This document shows, in pieces, positions 35,141-43,235 of a stretch of DNA of 45,633 bases (positions within the stretch are counted from its first letter, which is position 1; every line of letters starts with the position of its first letter). The stretch comes from Actinomycetota bacterium (GTDB lineage Bacteria; Actinomycetota; Actinomycetes; Nanopelagicales; Nanopelagicaceae). The stretch covers positions 1-45,633 of the forward strand of contig CANFVU010000008.1 of NCBI GenBank assembly GCA_947450545.1, given 5' to 3'. The position numbers and the translations under genes are program-made. The notes below the pieces were generated by a model that did not search any database, was not told where the DNA came from, and saw only the letters and a list, made by a program, of their open reading frames with translations.

Positions 35141-36859
35141 ATGAAGAAACTACTTGCTTCCATTCTCATTGTCGTGATGTCAGGGTCAGCTCTTGCCTCA
35201 ACGCACGCTGAAACCTTGCCCGCTGAACAATTTCAAGCACCAGCTGAGCCCGGTCTTGGCTACTACGGATATCGATCTATTCCTGATTTCCTCCTTCACT
35301 TCACAAATCCTTATTTATTGGGAATGGAGACAGATGGAAGAAAACCAAGTGTGGTCAATAGATGCTCTGGCTTAGATGATCCTAAGTGTGCAAAATCCGA
35401 CTACTGGAAATTCTCAACACTTCTCGATTTCTGCACCGATGCTGTGACAAACAATTGCATCGAAGGTGTCTCTGCAGTGGGAGCAAACGGAGCCCCCTTA
35501 GAAGTCAAACCTGCACAAATTTTCCCAGGCATCCGTGTTGAGGATTACAAAGGCAATATCGCAAGTGATCTTCCCAACGGCGGACAAATTCACCTGGTTT
35601 CTATTCCTGGAGCACCTCACGTAGGGGGAGATCTCTACGCTCCAGTCGTTCTTATCAATGGATTTAAAGATTCCGTCCTCGCATCACCCAAACCATTCAC
35701 CATCGGTCAAATTGGTTTAGCTTTTTATGCTGTAACAATTAAAAATGGAAGCTACAACACCTATCTCAACAGCACTAATGCTTCCGTGTACGTTGATCGG
35801 ACATGGGGATTTGGTGGTGGCGCAATTGAGGGCTGCGTGATTAGTGATGCAAATACATGTGCGGCAAAACAAACTCTTCCTCTTGATGTGAAATTCGGAA
35901 TAAAAATCAAGACTAGTTTTGCAATTCCTGGTTGGTTCCATGGTTTATTTGCAGATCCCAACATCAAAATCACTAGCGATGCGGATCAAAATACAAACCT
36001 AGAAATTTCAGCTAATGCTGTGCAAAGTCCAATATTTGCCCTATGGAAGAAGAAGACTGAGCTTCCAAAGTCCCTATTAGACTTCTATAGCGTGCGCCCT
36101 CAGCCTCTTGGTGGTTCAGGTTCGGGCGCTGGAAATATGGCTTTACAGAGTGGTGACCCTGCCAATTGGAGCTTGATGTTTGATCCAACTGGCTTCGGCC
36201 AATTTGAAATGGATCAATTCCTACAGTGGCTTCCAGTCTTTGGAGATAAGGCAACAGCAGATCCAACGTACTGGAACTTATTTGCAGAGTCCGGCTCTAT
36301 TTATGGCAGAAGTTGTCCCGTTGATGCCAACACTATTACTGGCGTTGTCTCCACCAACGCTTCGCAATACATCGCCGGTCCACCTCAATGGGATCCAGCT
36401 TCTGAAACTTTGGACTATCGCGTTGCTGCTGCGCATTACATGGCTAGCGGGGAAGTTTTCAAAGGCACCTACGATTTAGCGATCAATGCAGATTATGCGC
36501 GTTGCTTGTACGGCTTCACCAAAGCACCGATTAAAGCAACAGTGAGCATCGTTTCCAATTCAGGCGAAAATAATTTAGCGACAACAACAATTCGCGAAGC
36601 GGATGGATTCCTTTATCTCGCAGCTAAGGGATTTACATTTTCTAACCCAACAATCAAAGTAAAGCTTTCTCAAGAGGCTCCGCCTGCTCCAGTTGCACCT
36701 GTTGTCACACCTACCGTTGCTCCAGTCACTCCTTTGCAACCAGTAGCACCAGTTATTTCCCAACCGAAGAAGATCACAATTACTTGTATTAAAGGGAAGA
36801 CAACCAAAAAAGTTTCAGCTCTTAAGCCAATATGCCCAGCTGGATATAAGAGGAAATAG
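35141..36859 (+). CDS. secreted tail-motif protein SP5 (subfamily B)
   Basis: 572-aa exported paralog whose ATG immediately follows the SP4 stop with no gap, so translation probably depends on termination-reinitiation. Signal peptide 1-23 (STHA). Four-cysteine signature C75, C83, C98, C106. GWFHGLFADP near 263 replaces the usual Arg by Leu. An RSCP cysteine precedes GVVSTN near 400; ARCLYGF follows. A glycine-rich loop GGSGSGAGN lies near residue 325. The linker is Pro/Val/Thr-rich (about 525-545). Tail: TCIKGKTTKKV...PICPAGYKRK, with Arg in the last triplet. Confidence 0.75.
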   Translation: MKKLLASILIVVMSGSALASTHAETLPAEQFQAPAEPGLGYYGYRSIPDFLLHFTNPYLLGMETDGRKPSVVNRCSGLDDPKCAKSDYWKFSTLLDFCTDAVTNNCIEGVSAVGANGAPLEVKPAQIFPGIRVEDYKGNIASDLPNGGQIHLVSIPGAPHVGGDLYAPVVLINGFKDSVLASPKPFTIGQIGLAFYAVTIKNGSYNTYLNSTNASVYVDRTWGFGGGAIEGCVISDANTCAAKQTLPLDVKFGIKIKTSFAIPGWFHGLFADPNIKITSDADQNTNLEISANAVQSPIFALWKKKTELPKSLLDFYSVRPQPLGGSGSGAGNMALQSGDPANWSLMFDPTGFGQFEMDQFLQWLPVFGDKATADPTYWNLFAESGSIYGRSCPVDANTITGVVSTNASQYIAGPPQWDPASETLDYRVAAAHYMASGEVFKGTYDLAINADYARCLYGFTKAPIKATVSIVSNSGENNLATTTIREADGFLYLAAKGFTFSNPTIKVKLSQEAPPAPVAPVVTPTVAPVTPLQPVAPVISQPKKITITCIKGKTTKKVSALKPICPAGYKRK

Positions 36860-36864
36860 AGAAG

Positions 36865-38511
36865 ATGAAAAAAGTTCTCCTTTTACTTTCGATTTCCGGA
36901 TTGATTGCGATGGGACTTGCTCCTGGCGCTAATGCTGGAGCTATGGCTGATAAGAATCAGCCAACACAATCTCTATCCATCAACGAGAACGTGCTTGTTT
37001 CAACAATGCCACCGGCAATATTTGGGTCAACAAATCCGAATGATGAGCACTCATACATGCTCTGCAGCACTTTCGATGATGCTGTCTGTTCTGCTGCCAC
37101 TAGTATTAATTTCTTCAATCATCTTGTCCCATGCGGTGCTGAAGCAAGCGTGGATTGCGTGAAATCGCTTTGGGCCGTAGACCCCGCTGGAAACCGCATT
37201 GAGGCAACTTTTGTTAAGTATGTTGATGAGGAAAATCCATCACATCACGATGCCATTCCTTCACTCGGAATCCCACTCGGAAAAGGCCTTGGTGGTATTT
37301 GGAATATTCCTGGGGTCAAGAATTCGGCTGGCACAACAACATATCTTTTGGATGCTGCACTCAATGGATGGATTGAAGGTAGCGGCCCAATAACCAGTCG
37401 CCGACTTAACACAACAATATTCTCAGCGGCATTCACGCCCGTTGATGAAAAACCAGACCCACAAAACGACACACATTCGATTGCGGTGTCAGCTGGACCA
37501 GATCATGGTCTCGGTGCAAATGGGTTTGGAAATGCTTTAGGCGGCATTTGCGCAGGGCATGCTCCAAAGATTTGCTATGCAAAAGTAGATTTCCCTACAG
37601 GTTATCGATTCGGTTTCTCAATTTCAGTCACAAAGCCTTTTCAAGGTTGGTTCCATGGTCGCTTCTTTGCACCATCAATCACTCTCACCACTGGAAGCCA
37701 ACAAATAGTTAGCGTGGAAGCAGAGCCAGTTATTGTTCCAACCCTTGAAGTGAGTGCACCAACAGCATCCCTTCCAACAGCGCTTTCCGATTACCTCTTT
37801 AATGGTCGCGTATTTGGAATGGGCGGCGGAAAAATAATTGCTGAATCTTCAGGACAAGATTCCTTCGATCTAGCTTCTTTATTCCTGCCACTCGCTAAAG
37901 ACACTGCTTCAAGCTCAAACTCCTATTGGTCTTTTAAGACATTGAATTGGAATCAATCAATGGGAAATGTTCAGAAATGTACGGCTAATGATGGTGGCGT
38001 CTCTGGTGTCGTGACTACCAATGCCCTTGTCTATAGCGCGGGTCCACCAGCATTTAATCAATCAACAAATTCTCTTGATTACAAACTCCTTTCTCCTCAC
38101 TACCAAGCTGATGGCAAACCTGCGATTGGAACCTACGATCTCTTGCTTCGTTCCTCTGTTGCACGTTGTATTTATGGCTTCTCAAGTGCGCCACTCAAAG
38201 CTTCCATTGAAATCGTGAGCAACGATGGCAACGCGCAGATTGCAAGCACAACTCTTGTTGAAGAAAAGGGTTGGCTCAAGATGTCAGCCAAAGGCTTTGG
38301 CTATTCAAATCCAACAATCAAGGTGACGCTTACTCAAGATGCACCGGTTGTTGTCCCTGCTCCCGCACCATCAATTGCGCCAACAACCGCTCCAGCAACA
38401 GTCGTAAAGCCTGTTATCAAGCAACTAACTATTACGTGCACCAAAGGTAAATCAACGAAAAAGGTCACCGCGGCGAAGCCAGTGTGTCCAAAGGGGTATG
38501 TAAAGAAGTGA
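36865..38511 (+). CDS. secreted tail-motif protein SP6 (subfamily B)
   Basis: 548-aa exported paralog, 5 nt after SP5, with GAGAAG as a weak SD. Signal peptide 1-24 (GANA). Four-cysteine signature C67, C75, C90, C98. GWFHGRFFAP near 261. QKCTAND precedes GVVTTN near 380, and ARCIYGF follows. The central region is shorter than in SP3-SP4. Linker VVVPAPAPSIAPTTAPA. Tail: TCTKGKSTKKV...PVCPKGYVKK. The last codons overlap the GTG start of SP7 by 4 nt. Confidence 0.75.
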   Translation: MKKVLLLLSISGLIAMGLAPGANAGAMADKNQPTQSLSINENVLVSTMPPAIFGSTNPNDEHSYMLCSTFDDAVCSAATSINFFNHLVPCGAEASVDCVKSLWAVDPAGNRIEATFVKYVDEENPSHHDAIPSLGIPLGKGLGGIWNIPGVKNSAGTTTYLLDAALNGWIEGSGPITSRRLNTTIFSAAFTPVDEKPDPQNDTHSIAVSAGPDHGLGANGFGNALGGICAGHAPKICYAKVDFPTGYRFGFSISVTKPFQGWFHGRFFAPSITLTTGSQQIVSVEAEPVIVPTLEVSAPTASLPTALSDYLFNGRVFGMGGGKIIAESSGQDSFDLASLFLPLAKDTASSSNSYWSFKTLNWNQSMGNVQKCTANDGGVSGVVTTNALVYSAGPPAFNQSTNSLDYKLLSPHYQADGKPAIGTYDLLLRSSVARCIYGFSSAPLKASIEIVSNDGNAQIASTTLVEEKGWLKMSAKGFGYSNPTIKVTLTQDAPVVVPAPAPSIAPTTAPATVVKPVIKQLTITCTKGKSTKKVTAAKPVCPKGYVKK

Positions 38512-40265
38512 AAATAAGAAAATTTATCGAAGTACTTGTTCTTACAGCTCTCACATTGGGCATGGCTGGCGCATCAGCTGTGGACGTGGAGGACGAGCAA
38601 TGGGTAGGACCACCAGAGCTTCGCCAATTTAATAATCTGGCTGATCCTCCTCATTCATACATCATGGAAGAAGTTGCGAATGAGAACACAGTGGTCTCGC
38701 ATATTTTTGCCAACTATTACTCACAAAATCCTGCCGATTTTGAGCGCTACATTTGTACCAACATAACCGAGGGGAAGTGTGCGGGAGCAAATGATTATGT
38801 TTATGCATCAGTTTTTCCAACTTGCCAGTCTGCCGAGGATATTAACTGTGTTGGATCGCTAACCGCTTTTGGTGCCGACGGTAAACCAAGTTCTGGAACT
38901 TTCAGCGAGTATTCAGTTCCAAATCATTTTAACAATTTTAAAGCTGTTCCAGAGATTGGACTTCCGGAGGGTTCGACCGGTGGAATTTGGACCGTAACAG
39001 GCGCACCTCACAAATTTGGAAATCAGTACGCTGTCTTTGTTATTGCAGAAGGCCGTACTTCACTTAGGAACAAGAACGGCTGGCCTGCTGCTTATGATGC
39101 CTTAAGTGCGCGAATCATCCCCGTTTCGGTTCAGAAAACCTCAAAACGAACATCTGGTTGGGGCACATTCCAAGATAATCTTTTGCGCCCAGATACTAAA
39201 GCCAATACTCGTGGCGGACCCTTCTATGACAATAATGAAGGCTTTCGTTGTGTGGCACCATATGGAATAAATGACGACCAATGTTTGATTGCGCATGCGT
39301 TTCCAGAAAATGTTCGCTTCAAACTTTCAGTGCAACTTCCCAAGGCTCCTCTGGGTTGGATTCATGGTCGCATGATTGATCCAGCGATTGATATTTCAAA
39401 AACAGGCAGCAATTACACAATTAATGTAGAGGCAAATCCCGCACGTATTCCATCAATTTTCCATGCAGCCGGTTGGAGTCAACTGCCTGCTAATCTTCAA
39501 AGTTACTGGGAGAGCCTCGATACTTTAGATTGCAGTAATAATGCGTGTGGATCCCGCTCCTCCACAAACTATTCCATTCCGATGGGTAAGCAGACCACTC
39601 AAATTACGGCTGCAAATTTTGGTGCGGAAGCCATGAAGCAGTTAAAGCTTTATCTTCCTCTCGTAAACGATAAGGCAATTGCAAGCCCTAGTACTTGGGC
39701 TTGGCGCACCCTTCCTTCAGGGGAAATGTCGGGTGCAAACGCATGCTTTACAAATGGAGATGGTGTTAAAGGAATCGTGACAACAAACGCATCTGCATAC
39801 TCTGCCGGTCCTCCCGAATTCAAAAACGGAATTCTCAATTATCAAGTAGCAGCACCACATTTCAGCCGCGATGGCGCTGTCTTTAAAGGTGATTACACCT
39901 TGGTGCTTGATTCAAAGGTTGCTCGCTGTCTCTACAAGTTCAGTAATGCTCCTATCCAGGCATCAATTTCTGTTTTGAGCGATAAAGGCGAAGCTTCGGT
40001 CGCAACCACAACAGTGTCAGAAAAAGATGGCTGGCTAAGACTTGTTGCTAGAAATTTTGAATTCTCATCGCCAACGGTTCAAGTCAAACTGACTCAAGAA
40101 ATTCCCACAGTTGCTCCCGCGCCATCGGTTGCACCAACAAACGCTCCAGTAACTATCGTGAAACCTGTTGCAAAACAAATTTCAATCACATGCGTTAAAG
40201 GAAAAACCAGCAAGAAAGTAACTGCAGATAAACCAGCATGCCCGAAGGGATATACAAAGAAGTGA
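38508..40265 (+). CDS. secreted tail-motif protein SP7 (subfamily B)
   Basis: 585-aa exported paralog. I set the start at GTG 38508, which overlaps the SP6 stop (GTGA); the frame is open to 38484 but that would put charged residues before the signal peptide. Signal peptide about 1-24 (AGASA). Four-cysteine signature C83, C91, C106, C114. GWIHGRMIDP near 283; NACF then GIVTTN near 421; ARCLYKF. Linker TVAPAPSVAPTNAP. Tail: TCVKGKTSKKV...PACPKGYTKK. AAGGGG in the SP6 tail codons may serve as its SD. Confidence 0.75.
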   Translation: MKIRKFIEVLVLTALTLGMAGASAVDVEDEQWVGPPELRQFNNLADPPHSYIMEEVANENTVVSHIFANYYSQNPADFERYICTNITEGKCAGANDYVYASVFPTCQSAEDINCVGSLTAFGADGKPSSGTFSEYSVPNHFNNFKAVPEIGLPEGSTGGIWTVTGAPHKFGNQYAVFVIAEGRTSLRNKNGWPAAYDALSARIIPVSVQKTSKRTSGWGTFQDNLLRPDTKANTRGGPFYDNNEGFRCVAPYGINDDQCLIAHAFPENVRFKLSVQLPKAPLGWIHGRMIDPAIDISKTGSNYTINVEANPARIPSIFHAAGWSQLPANLQSYWESLDTLDCSNNACGSRSSTNYSIPMGKQTTQITAANFGAEAMKQLKLYLPLVNDKAIASPSTWAWRTLPSGEMSGANACFTNGDGVKGIVTTNASAYSAGPPEFKNGILNYQVAAPHFSRDGAVFKGDYTLVLDSKVARCLYKFSNAPIQASISVLSDKGEASVATTTVSEKDGWLRLVARNFEFSSPTVQVKLTQEIPTVAPAPSVAPTNAPVTIVKPVAKQISITCVKGKTSKKVTADKPACPKGYTKK

Positions 40266-42031
40266 AGAATCTATTCGGTAAGAGTTTATTGGTTGGATTG
40301 GCAGTTATTCTCACTGGAATGAGCGCCGCCGCGTATGCGGGTAATGACACTACCTGGATTCCAAACGATGAAACTTCTTACGCTCCAACTATGCATGCAT
40401 TCGCTTTTACCGACAGGCTTCCACTTGCCAGAACATTCTCGACTCTGGCCGTTGGAGATGGCACCAATGATCACAATTGTAAATCTACGTCCGATCCAAT
40501 ATGTGCGCCGTACCAAAATTTTCAATATGAATCCATTTTGAAAGTTTGCGAAAACCCATCTGAGACTGATTGCGTATCGTCTGTGACGGCGTACGGAGCA
40601 AACGACGTTGCAAATGCTGGGACATTCACTAAGTACACAGTTACAAATCATATGAACGCATTCCCGGCTGATGCGAAGGCCGGCATCCCTGCAGGATCCA
40701 TGCCGAGTATTTGGTCTATTCCAAGCGCGCCACATGCATCTGGAAGTGATTATGCAGTCTTTGCAGGATTAAATGGAAATGTCATGCGCAACGGACAAGA
40801 GACTCCACTCGGCGGGTTTATGCAAGTTGCATTGATTCCCGTTGTTTTGAAAGATTTTGGAAAAGGACGGCTAAGTGTTGCCGCTGGTTGGGTCCAATCA
40901 ATTCCAAATACTTTTTATGATTACTGCACAGATGCGCCTCGAAATGGAAATACATTTGTTGACTGCGCGCATGTCAATGGAGACGGATGTGTATTCGCAA
41001 CAAATGATCAAGGCATGTGTTATTCCGAGGAATCGTTTGGATCCGTGCAGAAATTCAATGTGCAAGTAAAGCTCGCAAAAGAGCCAACCGGTTGGATACA
41101 TGGCAGAATGACAGATCCATCAATTTCCATCACAAAAGTCTCAACAGGAGGAATTAATCTCTCGGTTACCGGTGGCACAAACACCGTACCGATGGTTTAT
41201 CAAAATGAAGCTTGGTCCAAACTTTCTTCCTCAATGCAGGATCTCTGGGTTCGCTGTACAAACGCTCAGTCTGAATGTGGTCCTTATGCCTATGCACGCT
41301 CTTCAAGTACAACGGTGGATTCGATTGATTTGATGAAAACTCTTACCGGCAATGCATTAATTAATGAAATTGAATATGTACGAGCCGCAGGAAAGCTACC
41401 CCTTGAAATCATGTCGAAAATTGCACCATTGATTGGAGATAAGGCGCAAGCATCGAGCACGACATGGTCTATGCGAACCCTTTCCACAACAGAGATGAAC
41501 GGTGCCAATAGATGCTTTATGAGCACACCAGGCATCAAAGGAATTGTGACGACCAATTCAGTTGCCTATTCAGCCGGACCTCCAGAATATAAGGATGGTT
41601 CCCTCAATTATCAGGTCTCGTCACCACACTTTAATCCTGACGGGACCACTCCATTCAAAGGCAACTACAACTTAGTAATGCGTTCGGATGTAGCTCGTTG
41701 CATCTACGGATTCTCAAGCGCTCCCATTAAGGCTTCGATTTCAGTCCTGTCTGCCGACGGCAATAATGATGTTGCGACTTCGATTGCTGCAGAAAAAGAT
41801 GGTTGGATCTCGTTGAGTGCCAACAACTTCCAGTTCTCTGCTCCTGTTATTCAAGTGAAATTTACACAGGATGCTCCGGCGGTTGTTGCTCCTGCTCCAC
41901 AACCAACAACACCGGTTGTTGTCATAAAGCCTGTTGCAAAACAAATTACGATTACCTGCGTAAAAGGCAAGACAACTAAGAAAGTGATCGCCATCAAGCC
42001 AGCATGCCCAAAGGGGTACCTAAAGAAATAA
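40262..42031 (+). CDS. secreted tail-motif protein SP8 (subfamily B)
   Basis: 589-aa exported paralog, closest in layout to SP7. GTG start at 40262 overlaps the SP7 stop by 4 nt. Signal peptide 1-26 (AAYA). Four-cysteine signature C73, C81, C96, C104. A mid-protein cysteine cluster (DYCTDAP, DCAHVNGDGC, MCYSEE) is larger than in its relatives. GWIHGRMTDP near 276; NRCF then GIVTTN near 425; ARCIYGF. Linker VVAPAPQPTTPVVV. Tail: TCVKGKTTKKV...PACPKGYLKK. The linker-tail junction shares an 18-nt identical stretch with SP7. Confidence 0.75.
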   Translation: MKNLFGKSLLVGLAVILTGMSAAAYAGNDTTWIPNDETSYAPTMHAFAFTDRLPLARTFSTLAVGDGTNDHNCKSTSDPICAPYQNFQYESILKVCENPSETDCVSSVTAYGANDVANAGTFTKYTVTNHMNAFPADAKAGIPAGSMPSIWSIPSAPHASGSDYAVFAGLNGNVMRNGQETPLGGFMQVALIPVVLKDFGKGRLSVAAGWVQSIPNTFYDYCTDAPRNGNTFVDCAHVNGDGCVFATNDQGMCYSEESFGSVQKFNVQVKLAKEPTGWIHGRMTDPSISITKVSTGGINLSVTGGTNTVPMVYQNEAWSKLSSSMQDLWVRCTNAQSECGPYAYARSSSTTVDSIDLMKTLTGNALINEIEYVRAAGKLPLEIMSKIAPLIGDKAQASSTTWSMRTLSTTEMNGANRCFMSTPGIKGIVTTNSVAYSAGPPEYKDGSLNYQVSSPHFNPDGTTPFKGNYNLVMRSDVARCIYGFSSAPIKASISVLSADGNNDVATSIAAEKDGWISLSANNFQFSAPVIQVKFTQDAPAVVAPAPQPTTPVVVIKPVAKQITITCVKGKTTKKVIAIKPACPKGYLKK

Positions 42032-42038
42032 GGTAGAG

Positions 42039-43226
42039 ATGAAAAAGCACGTTTCACGCGTACTTACCCTTGTGATGCTAACGAGCTTTTTGTCAGCGAC
42101 CCCAGCGATTGCTGCTGAAGATTGGCCTGCGGCCCCATCACCCGATTGGGCGGCGACATCTGTGCTTCAAGGTATTCGCCTGGGTCAATGGTTGCCTTGC
42201 GATACGGCATGGAAATCAACAACTGACTGCATACAAGGTTTATCGTGGTCGTTAGCTGACGGAAGCAAAAGCGGAGAAGCTAAATTTCTTCCTAATCCAT
42301 CATTTGATCCGATGACCGCGACTCAGGTATGGGAAAAGTCAGCCACACCACAAGGCGGATCAATCGATAACTACGCACACTTTGTTAATACTCGAGCAGG
42401 CACATGGGCGCTTCCAGCGGGATTTCAGAATTCTGATGGCTCAAATGAAGTTTATGTGGAGGCGCATGTGATGGAGAGCGGTCTCCAATTTCGTGTAACT
42501 CCAAATAGCGATGGAAATTTACCGGCTGGGGCAATCGCAAAAATCACTCTTAAGAGCGCCAACTTTGGAAAGTTGGCTGGCTGGATTTTGAGTAATACAA
42601 AGAGCCCTGGCGTTTCAGTCTCTGGAGATCTCGTAACCATTTCAGGAACCGCTGTTGTGACACCTTTTGCAGGATCTGCTGATGCTTCAACGTGCAAATC
42701 AAATTCAGTTAAAGCGGCCGGTTCCCAGTCAATGATTCAAATCAGCGTATTGATGTGGCCAGGACAATCTATAAAAGCAGGAGATGCCATTGTTGGAACG
42801 AATGGCGTTCAATGCTTCACGGGAGTCGAATTTGACCAAGCCACTCAATCCATCGTTGTGGGTGTTGGAAATGTTCACTTTGATGTTGATGGAAAACCAT
42901 TACAAGGTTGGTTTGATTTGAAGATCAAAGGCGCCAAAGCCAAGCAATGGTGGGGACTTGAACCTTCAATCGCTATTCGTTCTGTTCAAGTTCAAGTGCT
43001 TTATGAAGATGGAACCTCAGTTGTTGCGACAACACAAGCTGGGTATGACAAGGCAAATGATTGGATCACCTTGAAGTCGCAAGGCTTCCACTTCTCATCA
43101 CCTCAATTGCGAGTTACATTTGGTAAGCCTGCGCTCAAGACAACCGTCACATGCATCAAAGGCAAGACCACAAAGAAAGTAACTGCGGTTAAACCAATAT
43201 GCCCATCGGGCTTTAAGAAGAAGTAG
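42039..43226 (+). CDS. secreted tail-motif protein SP9 (short, subfamily A-like)
   Basis: 395-aa exported protein, the shortest of the set, 7 nt after SP8 with AGGTAGAG as SD. Signal peptide 1-25 (PAIA). It has only one early cysteine pair, C54 and C63 (C-x8-C), like SP1/SP2 but one residue longer. The C-terminal domain shares WWGL and the CFTG/VHFDVDGKPLQGWF layout with subfamily A, while GWILSNTKSP aligns with the GW-HGR region of subfamily B, so it looks intermediate. There is no Pro-rich linker; the tail TCIKGKTTKKV...PICPSGFKKK follows the domain directly. The tail DNA is identical to that of SP10 over 57 nt. Confidence 0.72.
   Translation: MKKHVSRVLTLVMLTSFLSATPAIAAEDWPAAPSPDWAATSVLQGIRLGQWLPCDTAWKSTTDCIQGLSWSLADGSKSGEAKFLPNPSFDPMTATQVWEKSATPQGGSIDNYAHFVNTRAGTWALPAGFQNSDGSNEVYVEAHVMESGLQFRVTPNSDGNLPAGAIAKITLKSANFGKLAGWILSNTKSPGVSVSGDLVTISGTAVVTPFAGSADASTCKSNSVKAAGSQSMIQISVLMWPGQSIKAGDAIVGTNGVQCFTGVEFDQATQSIVVGVGNVHFDVDGKPLQGWFDLKIKGAKAKQWWGLEPSIAIRSVQVQVLYEDGTSVVATTQAGYDKANDWITLKSQGFHFSSPQLRVTFGKPALKTTVTCIKGKTTKKVTAVKPICPSGFKKK
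43141..43197 (+). repeat. 57-nt direct repeat, copy 1 (SP9 tail)
   Basis: These 57 nt are identical base for base to 44758-44814. They encode the TVTC...KTTKKV...KP part of the tail in SP9. Identity includes all third-codon positions, although the rest of SP9 and SP10 differ strongly. Confidence 0.95.
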
Positions 43227-43235
43227 CATAAATCT

